A DNA stretch of 64,000 nt, from contig QYAI01000036.1 in NCBI GenBank assembly GCA_003988855.1, positions 1-64,000 on the forward strand, in the 5' to 3' direction. The translations under genes were made by a program, and so were the position numbers. The notes beneath the pieces were generated by a model. That model did not search any database. It was not told the origin of the DNA and worked only from the letters and a program-made list of their open reading frames with translations. Position 1 is the first letter of the stretch. Every line of letters starts with the position of its first letter. Positions 32,570 through 44,489 of the stretch are shown here, in pieces. The DNA is from Arachnopeziza araneosa (Eukaryota; Ascomycota; Leotiomycetes; Helotiales; Arachnopezizaceae).

Positions 32570-33949
32570 CTACTCCGCAACCCAAACAGCCGCCATTCCC
32601 ATTCCAGTTCCGACGCACATACTCGTCACTCCAACCTTCTCCTTTCTTCTTCTCAGTTCATACAGTAAAGTGCTGACCTGTCTGGCTCCCGTGCATCCCA
32701 GAGGATGTCCAAAAGCAATAGCACCACCCTTAGGATTGATCTTATTCATGTCTAATCCCAATTCATTCGAACACCAAACGCATTGTGATGCAAAAGCCTC
32801 GTTAATCTCAAAGATATCAACATCATCTTTGTTGATGCCAGTCTTCTCAAACACCTTGGGGATAGCAGCCCAAGGACCGATACCCATAAGAAGGGGAGCA
32901 ACACCAGCAACTGAGGATGCAACGTACTTTCCAAGAATGGTTTGGCCAAGTTGCTCAGCCTTGGAACGCTTCATGAGCAAGACAGCAGCAGCTCCGTCAG
33001 AAATCTGAGAGGCGTTACCAGCGTGGATACTTCCATCCTTAGCAAAGGCTGGCTTGATCTTTCCCAAACTCTCAGCTGTGATGCCAGGTCTAACACCATC
33101 GTCTTTTGAAACTGTAATCTCCTTAACCTCTCCTGTCTTAGGATCTTCCCATTTGACTTTTAGTGGAGCAATTTCCTCATCAAACAAGCCTGCCTCTTGT
33201 GCTTTCAATGCCTTTTGATAGGATGAAGCCGCAAAAGCGTCTTGGACAGAGCGGGGGATGTTGCGATCCTTAGCCATCTTCTCAGACAGAACACCCATAG
33301 GAACCTTGCAGTTCTTAGATTCTGGATGAGATTCGAGAAGCTCTGAGAATTCAGTCACTGCTCCTGGCCTATCCATGTATTAGCATTCCTCTTTGAAAAA
33401 GAAAGAACGAACATACCCATACTGCAGACTCATACTCTCCACACCTGCCCCAACTCCAATCTCAATCATTCCCCCACGAATCGCATTCGCAATATCCACA
33501 CAAGCCTGTAATCCACTGCTACATTGCCTATTCAAACTCCTTACGGCAGTTGAAACAGGAAAACCCGCTGCGAGAGCCGCAGCGCGGAATTCTGTCGCAC
33601 CGCCGCCTGGAGGCAGAACACTACCAACAGCGATATCTTCCACAAGCGCGGGATCGATGCCAGAGCGTTTGATGAGGGATTCAAAAGCACCTACGAGAAG
33701 GTCTGCTGCGGCTGTATCTTTGAATCCGCCCCGGCCGCCTTTGGTGATGGCTGTGCGAAGGCAGGCTGTTACTACGATCTGGAAGGCAGAGTGTTAGTTT
33801 GCCTTTTGGAAGAGGTGGGTATCGGAGGGAAGGAAAATGCATACATCGTCGGGATGCTTCTCGAGTAACTTTGCTCTACCACTTGAAGCACTTTGACCCC
33901 CAGCGAGGTGGCCAGAAACCTGACCCAATCTTCTCTGAGCTACAGACAT
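32570..33949 (-). CDS. Peroxisomal 3-ketoacyl-CoA thiolase with PTS2
   Basis: Three exons (33845-33949, 33417-33778, 32570-33368) join in frame to 421 residues. The enzyme cleaves 3-ketoacyl-CoA with CoA to acetyl-CoA and a shortened acyl-CoA, the last step of beta-oxidation. The thiolase motifs are present: the nucleophile NRQCSSGLQA (about residue 125), NEAFAS, GGAIAFGHPLGCTGARQ (active-site His) and the second Cys in CVGTGMG. Residues 7-15, RLGQVSGHL, match the peroxisomal targeting signal type 2 (R-L-x5-H-L) exactly, so import by Pex7 is expected; this also confirms the start. It is therefore a POT1/FOX3-type thiolase and not a mitochondrial or cytosolic acetoacetyl-CoA thiolase. Confidence 0.95.
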
Positions 33950-34827
33950 GTTGTATCTTTATTATCTTCCTTCCTTCCTTTCTTTCTTTCTTCCAAAACA
34001 ATTCTCGAAGCTGCAGATCAATCAAACTAAAGGTCGGAGAAGGAGAAGGAGAATATGTATCCAGAGAGTTCGAGCTGAGGTAGGCCAGGCAAAGGAAGCC
34101 GAGCGCAGACAGACAAGTTGCTGATCTAAAACATGCCTCGGTATGAATGCCGCCCCCTGATTGGCGGCCACCGGCCTTCACATGAAATCTGGGGAACTCG
34201 GCGGCCGACAGGGGTTGTCTGCTGATTGTGACGCACGTCACGCGCTGCCGAAGAAAAGACGCAGAGGAGATGGTCGTTGACATGTGCTTGCTGGCGTTCA
34301 GCCATGGATGGGTGTTACTACTGAGGAAACGAAAGATGAGAATCAGCAATTGCTTCAATAGTGCTTACTCTTCTACTAAAGTTGGACATTCATCAACGCT
34401 GTTCGTAGTTACATTGTCGATAAGTCCCAGCAACTTTGATCTGTCCATGAGCCAATTCCAATGTCTAAGTCTCGAAGGAGCTTAATCTTTAATTATTTCA
34501 TAGAGTATTATCCTTCAAGCAAGAGATTCAAACTTCATACAAATAGGAGCACAATGTCGGTATTTGCTCTAGACATTCCAATGCAATCAGATAATTAGAT
34601 ACTTCTCATTGTTGCCCTCAATTATAAATGGATGCTCGGCTCTCTCTTTCAACGAGCACTCTAGATTAATAATTATGTTCACAAGAAAGCATCCACCAGA
34701 TACGAGATTACTATTCGCAATTGCTTCGTGATTATTCTAGATCTAAGACTATTTTCATGGAGGGTATACAGAATTCAAGAAGCTCGCTCACTCACCTCAT
34801 GCTCCAATCAACTCCAAAAGCCACCAT
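33950..34827. other. Thiolase promoter and glycerol-kinase 3' region
   Basis: The first 150 bp upstream of the thiolase contain a CT-rich run (TTCCTTCCTTCCTTTCTTTC near 33970) typical of fungal promoters. The rest is non-coding without visible repeats or genes. Confidence 0.5.
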
Positions 34828-36633
34828 CTACTCATCCTCCTCCCACGTCTTCGTCCATCCTTTACTCATCTCTACCGCCTGTTCCCATTTTTTGAACATC
34901 TTCTCGCTCTTTTTCTGATCCACATGTGGCGTGAAAATAGTCCGGTCTTCCTTATTAATCTCTTTAAGTTCCGAGAATTCTTGCCACATATCTACAGCAA
35001 AACCAGCGGCAATAGCGGCACCCAATGCAGTTGTCTCTCTCATCACCGGTCGATCAACCGGGATACCGATTATGTCGGCTTGAGTCTGCATGCACAGATC
35101 GGAATTTGACATTCCACCATCAACAGCAAGTCCTCCAAGTTTATGCCCTGAATCTTTCTCCATGGCATCTAGGATTGCCTTGGTTTGATAACAGGTTGCT
35201 TCGAGAGTTGCGCGGGCAATGTGGCCACGCTGCGTATGCGCTGTGATTCCAACTGATTCACGTTAGCACAATTTCACTCAGATAGAGTGTGAACCTTACA
35301 AAGAGTTCCTTTAGCATCATCGATCCAATAAGGAGCAAATAATCCAGAAAATGCAGTAACGAATACAACTCCTCCATTATCCTTCACTGATTCAGCTAAC
35401 TCGGTGATCTTGTTGGAGTGCTTGATAAATCCCAAATTATTCATCAAAAACTTGACACCTGATCCGGCCACAGCAATACTGCCTTCGAGAGCGTAAATTG
35501 GCTTTCGTCCACGGCCAAAATCATAAGCAACTGTCGCAAGAAGGCCAAACTTTGAAATGACAGGCTTTTCACCAACATTGTAAAGAAGAAAGCAACCAGT
35601 TCCATAAGTATTCTTAGCTTGACCAGGCAAGAATCCACATTGTCCAACCAATGCAGCTGACTGATCGCCTAAACACCCTGTGATCTTAATGCCCTTCAGC
35701 GTGCCGCTTGCAAGCGCGCCGAAAGCCTCTTTATCAGAGGAAGGAACGATTTTGGGAAGTGTCAGGTTTTTCCGGTCGAGCTTGAAGAAATCCAAAAGTT
35801 TATCATCGTATTGGAGTGTATGCAGGTTCATGAACATGGTTCTCGAAGCATTAGTTGAGTCTGTCACATGAACATCGGCTTCCTTTCCACCATTCAGCTT
35901 GTATATCAACCATGTGTCCACGGTTCCGAATGATAATCTCCCTTCTTCATATGCTTTCTTTACCGCATCGACTTGACGCAATAACCACAGCAGTTTCAAA
36001 CCAGAAGGATATGTGGAAATTGGTAATCCACAGAGCTGTTGCAATTCATCTGCACCTTCTTGAGCTTTCAATTCTCGGACAATTGATGTGGTACGAGTAT
36101 CCGGCCAGACGATCGCGTTGTACAGAGGTTCACCAGTATTCGTATCCCAGCAAACAGTCGTTTCTCTTTGGTTCGTAATACCAACGGCTTTGATCTGTTC
36201 TTTCGTATGGCCTTTCTCGACAAATGCTTCTGTAGCTTTCTCGATGCATTCTTGGACCGAGTTCACCAATTCCTGAGGGTCATGTTCATGCCATCTGCGG
36301 AAAGAATTAGCATATGCGCGTAGACACCCAACGGCAGACCTACCCAGGTTCCGGATAAATATTATCGAACTCAATTTGGTGGCTTGCAACCGGAGTTCCT
36401 TCTCTATCAAAGATCAGAAATCGGGATGAAGTAGTCCCACAGTCTATGCTACCAATGAACCAGTCTTTCTTGTCCTCGCCGGGTTCTGAAATCCCGTAGG
36501 GCAGATGTTCGTGATGTTCTACTGGAGCAGGTTTATTAACATGCTCGACGTGTTGTGGTTCTGTTTCCGGATCCGACATCTTCAGGGCATCTAGGCTGGG
36601 TACTGGAATGTTTCGAATAGGTATTTGGTCCAT
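34828..36633 (-). CDS. gut1: Glycerol kinase (FGGY family)
   Basis: Three exons (36344-36633, 35300-36294, 34828-35252) join in frame to 569 residues. The enzyme phosphorylates glycerol with ATP to glycerol-3-phosphate, the entry step of glycerol use. Visible blocks: IGSIDCGTTSSRFLIFD (ATP-binding, about residue 55), GITNQRETTVCWD, NAIVWPDTRT, LLGDQ-type CLGDQSAALVGQCGF, YGTGCFLLYN, ALEGSIAVAGSGVKFL, APYWIDDAKGTLFGIT, and the FGGY C-terminal signature region GGLAVDGGMSNSDLCMQ. A disordered, His/Glu/Pro-rich N-terminal extension of about 45 residues precedes the domain. The start is uncertain: ATGs in frame lie at 36675, 36633 and 36579, and the domain itself begins after all three. Confidence 0.95.
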
Positions 36634-37644
36634 GCTGTTATGTGACGCAGGGCAATTGCATGTGAGGTATGACACAGGGCTATTCCAAATTGCAGAAGTG
36701 CGCGTAGATAGCGGATGATGAAGAAGGAGAAAGCAGGAGAGAAGAGAAGGGAGAAAGATGGGAGGGGTAAAGGGAGTTTACACTTGCTCTTGTCCTCTGT
36801 AAGAGGGTATGACATCGGAAGAACATCAAGAGGGGTAGATCAACGCCAACCAGGAAACCCCACCCGAGTTACACCCGTGCTGTTCTCTTCTGCACCTGAC
36901 TGGCAGAAGGGAGTCCTGCGCGGGTGCAGGAGGGAGGAGAGAAGAAAATAGACGATGCAGCGCGTCTGTTGTTTGTTGTCTGTTGTCTGTTGTCTGTTAT
37001 CTGCTTCTGGCTGGTGGAAATTTCAGGCCGGTGATTGCGTGTGGGGGAACGAGGCGTTTCTCTCTTCGGCCAACCTTCCCTCGCTCAACCGAGAGCAGGA
37101 GGAAGTCTGATATGCAACCTCGACACCTCCCGATGACAGAATAGAGCACACTCCGATCGCGGCTCTCTAGTCTGTCCTCGGACGATCAGATTGAGGGCTA
37201 AGAAGAAGACTAGGTCAGAGAAGTCTCCGTCATCAAGTCCGACAAGCGCGCGGATATCGGCAGGGAAATTCTTCCTCTTCTGCTGGCCATTCTTCAATCC
37301 CTCTGATATATACAGATGTGGTAAAACAGTCACACTTGACTCTTTGGCTCTCACTCCTATCTTCACATTATGTTTTATTTCCCTGGGGTTGTATGAATCT
37401 CATTGTTTGCCAAAGGGTATCGCTTGTTCATGCCGCAATTTCCGTTCCCAAAACTCCTCTTGCCCTCTGTGCAAGTGCACCATCCTTCGTCAATGTCGAA
37501 ATACCGATGCCATCAGTCCTTCCATCTCGTATTCTTTCCAAGTCCAAAGCTCCTATACGCCAGTCCCTATCCAATCCCTTGATTCAATGTCCAGATCACG
37601 TATCCTGCTTTCCTTCCTTCAATGTGCCACTTCAACCCTCACTT
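36634..37644. other. Intergenic region with TCTGTTG repeats
   Basis: Promoter region of glycerol kinase, with purine-rich and pyrimidine-rich tracts near 36710-36780. A short tandem repeat lies at 36965-37003. The frames at 37085-37366 (minus) and 37191-37700 (plus) overlap and are not recognisable. Confidence 0.45.
36965..37003 (+). repeat. TCTGTTG tandem repeat
   Basis: About five near-perfect heptamers TCTGTTG/TTTGTTG/TCTGTTA in tandem. Non-coding, about 330 bp upstream of the glycerol-kinase start. Confidence 0.8.
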
Positions 37645-38319
37645 TCAAGCGCAATCCTTTAGGAATTGGTTATATCGGGTCCCCCATCTCTTGCCGTTGA
37701 ACCTTTCCCAGCCCAAGGCGTCGTCCCCGTCCTCGTACCCCCACATTTCCTTCCTGGTCGCAGGCTCCCTTCTGCGCCATTGCTGCCACTTCCTCTCACT
37801 GATCTTGTATGCAAGATCCTCATTGTCATCAGTACATAACCTCTTGCGGAAATTGCCTACGAAATGGTCATAGACTTTTCCTGCTCGAGACATCGTATTA
37901 TGTCGGATGAAGTCCGACAGGTCGGCTACATAGTCGTGGCCCTCCTTGCCCTTCCTGCTCTCGTCCTCCTCGTCGTCCATCTCTACATCATCTTCCTCCT
38001 CGTCCTTCTCATCCTCCTCTTCCTCCTCGTTCTCCTCCTCGCCGATCCGCCGGTCCTGCGCTTCTCGACCCCCGCTTGGTTCCTGAGGAGTGACCAAGGA
38101 GGTGCTGGAAGGGTCGGTAGATTCCCTCCGCTCCTCGTCACTTGCAAGGGCCGTTTCTGGTCTCCATGTGCCAGATGTTGTCGTGGAACTGCCTTGGCTA
38201 GGTCCATCATTGGGCCAGTAGTAGTCATGAAACAAGGCGATGGGAGGAGCAAGAGGAGCCGTTAGGAGGGTCATCGGTACGATGCCTGACGAATAGACCG
38301 CAGGCTCCGAGGGCGCCAT
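37645..38319 (-). CDS. Acidic orphan protein, unknown function
   Basis: An open frame of 224 residues from the ATG at 38319 (MAPSEPAVYSS). The same frame is open upstream to 38406, but a splice acceptor-like ACCACAG directly before this ATG could join an upstream exon. The middle carries a long Glu/Asp run; the C-terminal 80 residues are more ordered and rich in Trp and basic residues (FRKRLCTDDNEDLAYKISER, KWQQWRRREPATRKEMWGYE, ALGWERFNGKRWGTRYNQFL). That end looks like a real small domain. I do not recognise it. The long acidic run makes the opposite strand look open too, so coding potential rests mainly on the C-terminal part. Confidence 0.5.
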   Translation of the reverse strand: MAPSEPAVYSSGIVPMTLLTAPLAPPIALFHDYYWPNDGPSQGSSTTTSGTWRPETALASDEERRESTDPSSTSLVTPQEPSGGREAQDRRIGEEENEEEEEDEKDEEEDDVEMDDEEDESRKGKEGHDYVADLSDFIRHNTMSRAGKVYDHFVGNFRKRLCTDDNEDLAYKISERKWQQWRRREPATRKEMWGYEDGDDALGWERFNGKRWGTRYNQFLKDCA

Positions 38320-39732
38320 TTCTGTGGTATAATTGTTTGCTTCTACGTAAGATGTTAGTAATTGTTCAAAACATCCAACGACTTCGAGTAATTCAAGAGA
38401 ATACAATTATTCTCTTTCGATTTCAGCGACACTGGGCGCTGGCATGGGGCTGGAAAGTTCAATGTCTCTCTTGTCAAGAACACTGTGCTAAATCAAAGCA
38501 AGTCTCATTGTCCGCCAGAATTGTTTCTTGACTCAAGAAGATGAGGTAGTACCACTCTCGAAGCGACGAATAGAATAAGCGAGTTCTCAGTGTTAAGAAG
38601 GAAACACGCAGCACAAGAAGCAATAAGAGAAATAAGGTGTGGAAAAGAAAGGACTTACAAAAGAACTTGTTGTCGAAGTTGAGAAGAGCTGTCGAAGCTG
38701 AGAAGAGCTGTCGAAACCGTTCATCGGAGTTGCTGAAGTGATGGCGATATTGGCGGGTTGACGTCGAGTCGAAGTCGGCTTGCTAGAAACTGCTTCAGGA
38801 TGTGACGAAAGATGGAGTCCGTCTTTAGGTCGTTGACGGTGATAGCAAGATCGAAATGAGACGATAGTTCGAATGACTGGATAAGGTTGTTGCAAATTTG
38901 CAACGAGAAGATAGACAATCGTTTCAAGGCGTGGTTGGCGGTAGTGTCGAGGGAGTTGAGGTTCGCAAGTTGTCGATTTATTGTATGAAGTCGTTGTGCA
39001 AGGTCAAAGTCGTTTGAGATTCAATATGTCGATTTCTTCCGATTGTACAGTACGAGGAGACGAAGAAAAATCCAACCGCATCCCTCTCCCACCTCTTATC
39101 CCACCAGCAGACACTATATCCAGACCAAGTCGAAAAACCATATTTTCAGCCTCTAACTGAACACAGGAATTCCCTAACACTAGAGCATGAAGAAGACTCT
39201 CTTCTGAGGTCAGAGGAAATAGGTATGACTCGAACAGTGGTATGATGTTTTGGAAGTGGTTTGGATGAAAAGCTACGGTAGCGATGTTAGGATATTACTG
39301 CTTTGGGAAAGCGTGTCGTCTTAGGTTGGGTTAGTGAGCTTCGAGTGCCGGATTTTGGGAGTGAGCTAGTCGGAGCAGGGCGCGGAACGGCGTGTGAGAT
39401 CGGTAGGACGGGAGACACAACTTTTTTCTCGGTGGGAGGAAGAAACCTTTGGGAGATTAAGCTCTGCTATGGTAGTGTTGGGTGTGAGATTTCACTCTGC
39501 AGCCCTTCTAGGCTCATCGAACTTTAAACCTGCGCTGTCATCTGAAGCAGAAATAAGACTTGATAATGATATTGATCATTAATTAAACCATTATTCTATC
39601 TCTGATTCATAATTTCTTGGCCATTGCGGCGTCTATATGTATTCAATCCCGTGCGCTATCCTGCGCTCTATGCCATGTTCCTACCAGTACGCCCTAAAAC
39701 ACCGTCCCAATGTAATGCCGCTTCCATAGTCC
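38320..39732. other. 1.4-kb intergenic region
   Basis: No recognisable gene. Frames at 38593-38927 (minus) and 39303-39582 (plus) lack domains. A 16-bp imprecise tandem duplication (GAAGCTGAGAAGAGCTGTCG-like units) occurs near 38675-38715. Confidence 0.4.
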
Positions 39733-41588
39733 CTAACTCCCCTCTCCCTTCCCAAGCAATACCAGATTCGCCACATTCATAACCGTGATAACTGTCCAAA
39801 TAAGCACTGCGACCGTGGCAGTAACCCAATGATTTTTCATTTTGGTGACCTCCTGCCTCGGTTCTGCCCTCTCCACCATATTCCCTTCTTCAAACTCTCC
39901 CGACCCAGGGGAACGAACTGTCATATATTTATTCCTACAGGTGAAATAGATCAATGGCGCGCTGACGAAGGGTAGCACCACTGAGAGCACTACTTGCGTT
40001 CCGTTCAGAGCAGCAGAGAGGCCATTCCGCCCAACAGCGCCTGCGATGATGATTGAAGGTGTAATGCTAATGCTTCGCGTGATTAGACGGCGAAGCCATG
40101 GGCTTGTTGACCAGTTGATAGCTCCTTCTGATACCATCTGACCTGCGATTGTGCAGACTATGCCAGCAGAGATACCTGAGAGGAGCAGGGCTAGTGCAAA
40201 GACTGTTCCAGCCGCAGGTGCCAGGCTAGACGAGAGGAGGTAGTAGATACCGAAGAGGTCAGCGCTCTCGGCAGATGAGTTTGAAGAAAGCGAAGACCCT
40301 GCGACAATGAGAATTGCGCTGTTTACGAAGAGGGCGAATGTGAAGAGAGAAATGGCCAGTTCGGCGATCGAGTAGTTGAGACAAAACTTGATGGCGGAGA
40401 GAGAAGGTATATAGGATATCTTTTCGTTTGAGTCGTCTGGCACTGAGGCCGAAACATTGCCGGCTGATATGTCAAACTCCTTCAGACGAGTCTGGACAAT
40501 ACCACTACCAAGATACAAGCTATGTGGCATCACAGTTGCGCCTAGGATACCGCATGCTTGATACAGCCTAGAGCAGGTTAGCGGGTGGTAAGGATTCGCC
40601 GAAGAGATATGTACCCTTTGGATTGAACGATGGCACCAGATGGAAGGTATCCACGGAACACCTCAGCTACTGATGTGTTCTCGATCAAGCTCAGTTGAAT
40701 ACAAAAGCATACAACAACTCCAAGAACCAAACATATAACAAAAAACTCAAAAGCGCGAAGTCCCTTCATTGAACCATTTGGATTGTAGAAAAGCAATATC
40801 AGAAGCACGTCAACGATCGAGAGGGCGCAACCCGCTACGAGAGGTATTTTCGGCACTAAAAGGTTGATAGCAATTGCTGTGCCAATGACTTCAGCAATAT
40901 CTGTAGCGATAATCTAATACTGTCAGTCACGTTTGCTCAAAGAAGAAAAGAGACTAACTAACCGCTACTTCTGCCATAATGTATAAGACGATATTGAGCC
41001 ATCTTGGAAGGAAAACTCGACAAGCCTCTGCCAAATTCAAGCCACTGACGCTGCCCAGCTTGATACATAGGCTCTGAAGGAATATAGCAAAGATGTTCGA
41101 CATTAAAACAATGAAGAGTAAGCGGAAGCGAAAGGTAGCTCCGGCAGCCACATCTGTGGAGTAGTTTCCAGGGTCAATATAAGCAACTGAAATCTGAATG
41201 ATATTAGCACAGCTGCTTTATCCGGGTTGGGACTTTTCCATACCATGAAACCCGGCCCTACAAACTTCCCAAAGTTTACCAGCATTTTCCCCATGTCTCC
41301 AAACCCTTTCATGGACACATTTCCCCAACCACCATTGCCACCAACAGTCGGACTGCTATTCCGGCGATTGTTATTGGTCACGTGACATGACACAACTTGT
41401 CTTGAGGGCTCTTTCTCCTTGACAATTGCTGCATCCAAGGCCTCATTTGGACTCGCCATCCTCTTCAGAACCCTTGCATTTGCTATTCCATTTAAATCCT
41501 CCCTCGTCGTCAGATCAGCCGCCAGAGCGATGGGATTCTGGTTGAAGCCTTCCCTTTCAGGGGCTTCGGTCCTCGAAGGGCAATTCAT
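39733..41588 (-). CDS. NRAMP-family divalent metal transporter (SMF type)
   Basis: A minus-strand gene with about four introns; start ATG at 41588, stop at 39733. NRAMP proteins import Mn2+, Fe2+ and related metals with protons. The two metal-site motifs are visible: AYIDPGNYSTD in TM1 (DPGN) after the first intron, and ATVMPHSLYLGS in TM6 (MPH). The other helices read as expected (for example LVAGCALSIVDVLLILLFYN, FFVICLVLGVVVCFCIQLSL, and ALLLSGISAGIVCTIAGQMV in the C-terminal half). The roughly 115-residue N-terminal region before TM1 is hydrophilic and may hold regulatory or sorting sites; it is longer than in bacterial homologues. The paralogue (plasma membrane or vacuolar) cannot be told from sequence by eye. 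Confidence 0.95.
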
Positions 41589-42526
41589 GTCTGAATCTCG
41601 ACCTGATTTTCATCTCCCACCCAAAAGAGATCAGAACGGCACGATTAAGCTTAATGAAAGGAATAATTGATGCATGAAGTGTCTTGATTCAAAATGCCAA
41701 AATCTGGGGAAGTGGACTATTTAGGGAGACGGCAGTCAAGGAATCGAGAACACCAGATCAACCCCGGCAACGGTTTTACCCGACTAGGGGACCAATGAGA
41801 AGCGATCCGTTACAGAACATTGCTCTTTCACCGCTCTGGTCCGAATCATGATGACATCCGAGGGTAGAAAGCCAAGGGCTTAGTTTTCTTCCGAGCCTTG
41901 CTTTGCTTCGGCGTGTGTTGGGTACGAATTGATCAGATCAGATATAAAGGGCGGTTGTGCCTAGAACGTCACCAAAGTTGAAGTCTAGGGGTGGGTGCAC
42001 CAAACCGTGGCTCAGTGTGAGATGAACCACGAATTGCTTGGTATTAAGCCACCATTTTGGTGCACCCCCAAATGACGAAATCTCCTCGGGAACAAACAAT
42101 GGTAATTGTGAGACACACCCCTAAATCAGATTTGATTCGTCTAAGAGTGAGCCGGAATTCATCCCCCCAAATGATGATTTTTTCCACAAAGAAAACAAGC
42201 CGGAAACGAAGAACTCCGGAACTTCACATGTGCGATGAGACCAAAGCTATCTATTTAAGGTATTTGCTGACTCAACTAGAAGCCTCTCTTCTAAACACTT
42301 CGACGATCCTGTACTAGAATGCGTAGAGTGTCGGAAGGCCAAATAAAACTTTGGGCTTAATAACCGCAGCCTAGGCTACGCTATGTTTTGAATGGCACAT
42401 TCGCCTGCCATCGGGCATCTTCCTGCTCGTCCGAAGACCAAGAACGCCGCCCCATGCAACGCCTCGCAATTATCTTATAAATACAATACATCCCTCAGTT
42501 GTGCATCTCCATATGGAGTCGGCCGC
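41589..42526. other. Intergenic region with MITE-like hairpin
   Basis: Promoter of the metal transporter and 3' region of TAF4, both on the minus strand. It holds an inverted-repeat element at 41988-42069 (separate entry). The frame at 42057-42317 is not recognisable. Confidence 0.5.
41988..42069. repeat. Short inverted-repeat (hairpin) element, MITE-like
   Basis: The left arm GGGTGCACCAAA (41993-42004) and the right arm TTTGGTGCACCC (42056-42067) are perfect 12-bp inverted repeats. Further complementarity inside (GTGGCT at 42007-42012 against AGCCAC at 42047-42052) extends the stem, leaving a loop of about 34 bp. No clear target-site duplication is seen at the borders. It could be a miniature inverted-repeat element or a binding site with folded potential. 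Confidence 0.6.
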
Positions 42527-44489
42527 TTATTTGGGATCAGTGACGTCCATGTTCATGTAAGCCTTCTGTAAAGCCTTCTTCTCATTACCATCTTGCTCGA
42601 GGACCGTGATCCAATCTCGGAGTTGGATTCCAACACCCTTCTCTCTGTCTTCGCGCCATGCACCAATTCTTCGTACAGGGTCATTTGTGTACCTGACCGG
42701 AGGTTCGTTGACAGGACCAGGAGTTCCAGGGAGTCCTGCATTCGATAGTCTGCCTGGAGTGCTCACACCACTTCCACCACCTCCCGGGGCTTGGTTCATC
42801 CAACTATACTTCTTCTTTTTGCCGAAAAGACTACCTCCACCTCCCAAAAATTGCGCCGTAGTAACATTTGCTGCCGCATGACTAGCTGCCTCATTGACCT
42901 TTGCCTCGGCTTTCTTTTTCTGCTCTTTCTTGGTAGGTAACTTCTCAGGAATTTCTGGGGCAATGGAGCCAGGAGTACCAGCAGGAACGATAGAACCCTG
43001 TCTCGATACAACACCACCTGCAGCTCTCGCGGCTCGTTCAGCTCGTTTCATTAGGCGCTTTTCTTCTATGTCTCGTTCCGCCTTTGCTTCGTCCCGAAGA
43101 GCCTTTACGACTAAACTGGTGAATCTGGGTTCCCCATCTTGACCCTTTCCATCTTGAGATTTTGAGATCTCGGAGATTGGAGTCGGGAGCTTGTTAGCAA
43201 CAGATAAAGAACCTTCAATAAATTAGCAGAAAATAAATAACAGGTAGGGATCGGCTCATACGCTTCAGCGGATTGGTGGTTGGGCTGAGCGCACTTTCAA
43301 ATCCGCTTCGCGGGCCATCTGGCTCATTGACAATAGAGCTATCAACAGCGACATCAGCAACATCGGCGAATTCTCCTGGTATGATGCCGTGAGATCCAGT
43401 TTGGCGTCCTCTGGCAAGTCTCGCAGCATCTTCAATCAATCCTCGCAAGCGGTATTTAGTTGCAATAGACAGAAGCGCAACTTGGTCTACCTGCATAGAG
43501 TCGAATGGAAGGAATCGCCCTTGTGTATTGACAAGGACACCATCCGCGATCGGAGTAGATCTGATACTTACCTCCCGATGTCTGAAATCGTCCGGGCGGC
43601 TCATCACACCCATAGCCCCTCTCGAGTCGACATTCAGTCCAATTCCATGATCTCTGGATACCTTTGCCATCTTTGCTTGGACGAGTCCAACTTGCAAGAA
43701 AGGATTATTCAGCTCATTCTGCCTCGAAACCCCAAGATTATACGCTCCCTTACGCCATGCATCATCGGCAGCTTTCTGTTCAAATTCATCTTGCGACTTC
43801 GTATTCGCATTCTCTGCAGCAGTATTTGCAGGACCAGCGCCGTAAAAGGATGCTTCATCACCAGGCGGAAACTGAGTAAAACTGTGTCCTGAGGTGATGG
43901 TACCAGACTGCGATCCAGAAAGTGAGGAGTTGAATGAAAGCTGGAAAGTATACTGTTCTTCTTCCCGTAGATCAATACCCGTGCCTCCCAGTACATCTGT
44001 CATATCCGAATCCTCCTTTGGTTTCTCCACCGGCTTCGATGGTGGGCCCATAGCGCCCTGTTGACCCTGCGGCGCCATGGCGTAATTTGAGAAATCCGGT
44101 CTTTGGCCAACGTATGAAGGTTTCGAGTATTCGGATAATAGACTGGAGTGTTGGGATGATTGGGGATTTGAGTGAAGAGGGTTCGGGCCTAGTGTGGTGT
44201 TGCCGTTCGAGTATGGAGTTGTGTAGGCGTGATTCGGCAGGTTTACATTTGGAAAGTGAGGAGATATGCCCGGGGTCAAAAGATTGGTCCCACCTGGACT
44301 TATCGCAGAATACAGTGATTGACTGTACGTGCCGGACTGTTCGCGTGGCTCAGGCGAAAGGCGTTGACGTTTAGTCGGCGGAAATCCACCGAACTGTTGC
44401 TCCGCAGGAGAAGACACATTATGAGGTGGAGAAAACGACCGCTGAGTCTGCGGGAGTGGTGGTCTCTGGTATTGCTGCGGTTGCGCCAT
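42527..44489 (-). CDS. taf4: TFIID subunit TAF4
   Basis: Two exons (43262-44489, 42527-43212; intron 43213-43261) join in frame to 637 residues. The N-terminal half is Gln/Pro/Ser-rich and disordered (MAQPQQYQRPPLPQTQRSF). The middle has the histone-fold-like and conserved helical region of fungal TAF4 (AWRKGAYNLGVSRQNELNNPFLQ; DQVALLSIATKYRLRGLIED, a block around the second conserved region). The C-terminal part is basic and Ala-rich with the motif AERAARAAGG and ends in RIGAWREDREKGVGIQLRDW. TAF4 pairs with TAF12 in the TFIID core and helps recruit RNA polymerase II. An in-frame ATG at 44546 would add 19 residues; the MAQPQQ start fits the family better. Confidence 0.85.

Noticed and set aside
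37864..38265. Plus-strand hydrophobic frame opposite the acidic orphan
   Set aside because: The Leu/Val-rich frame is the complement of the Glu/Asp run of the minus-strand gene, not an independent membrane protein.
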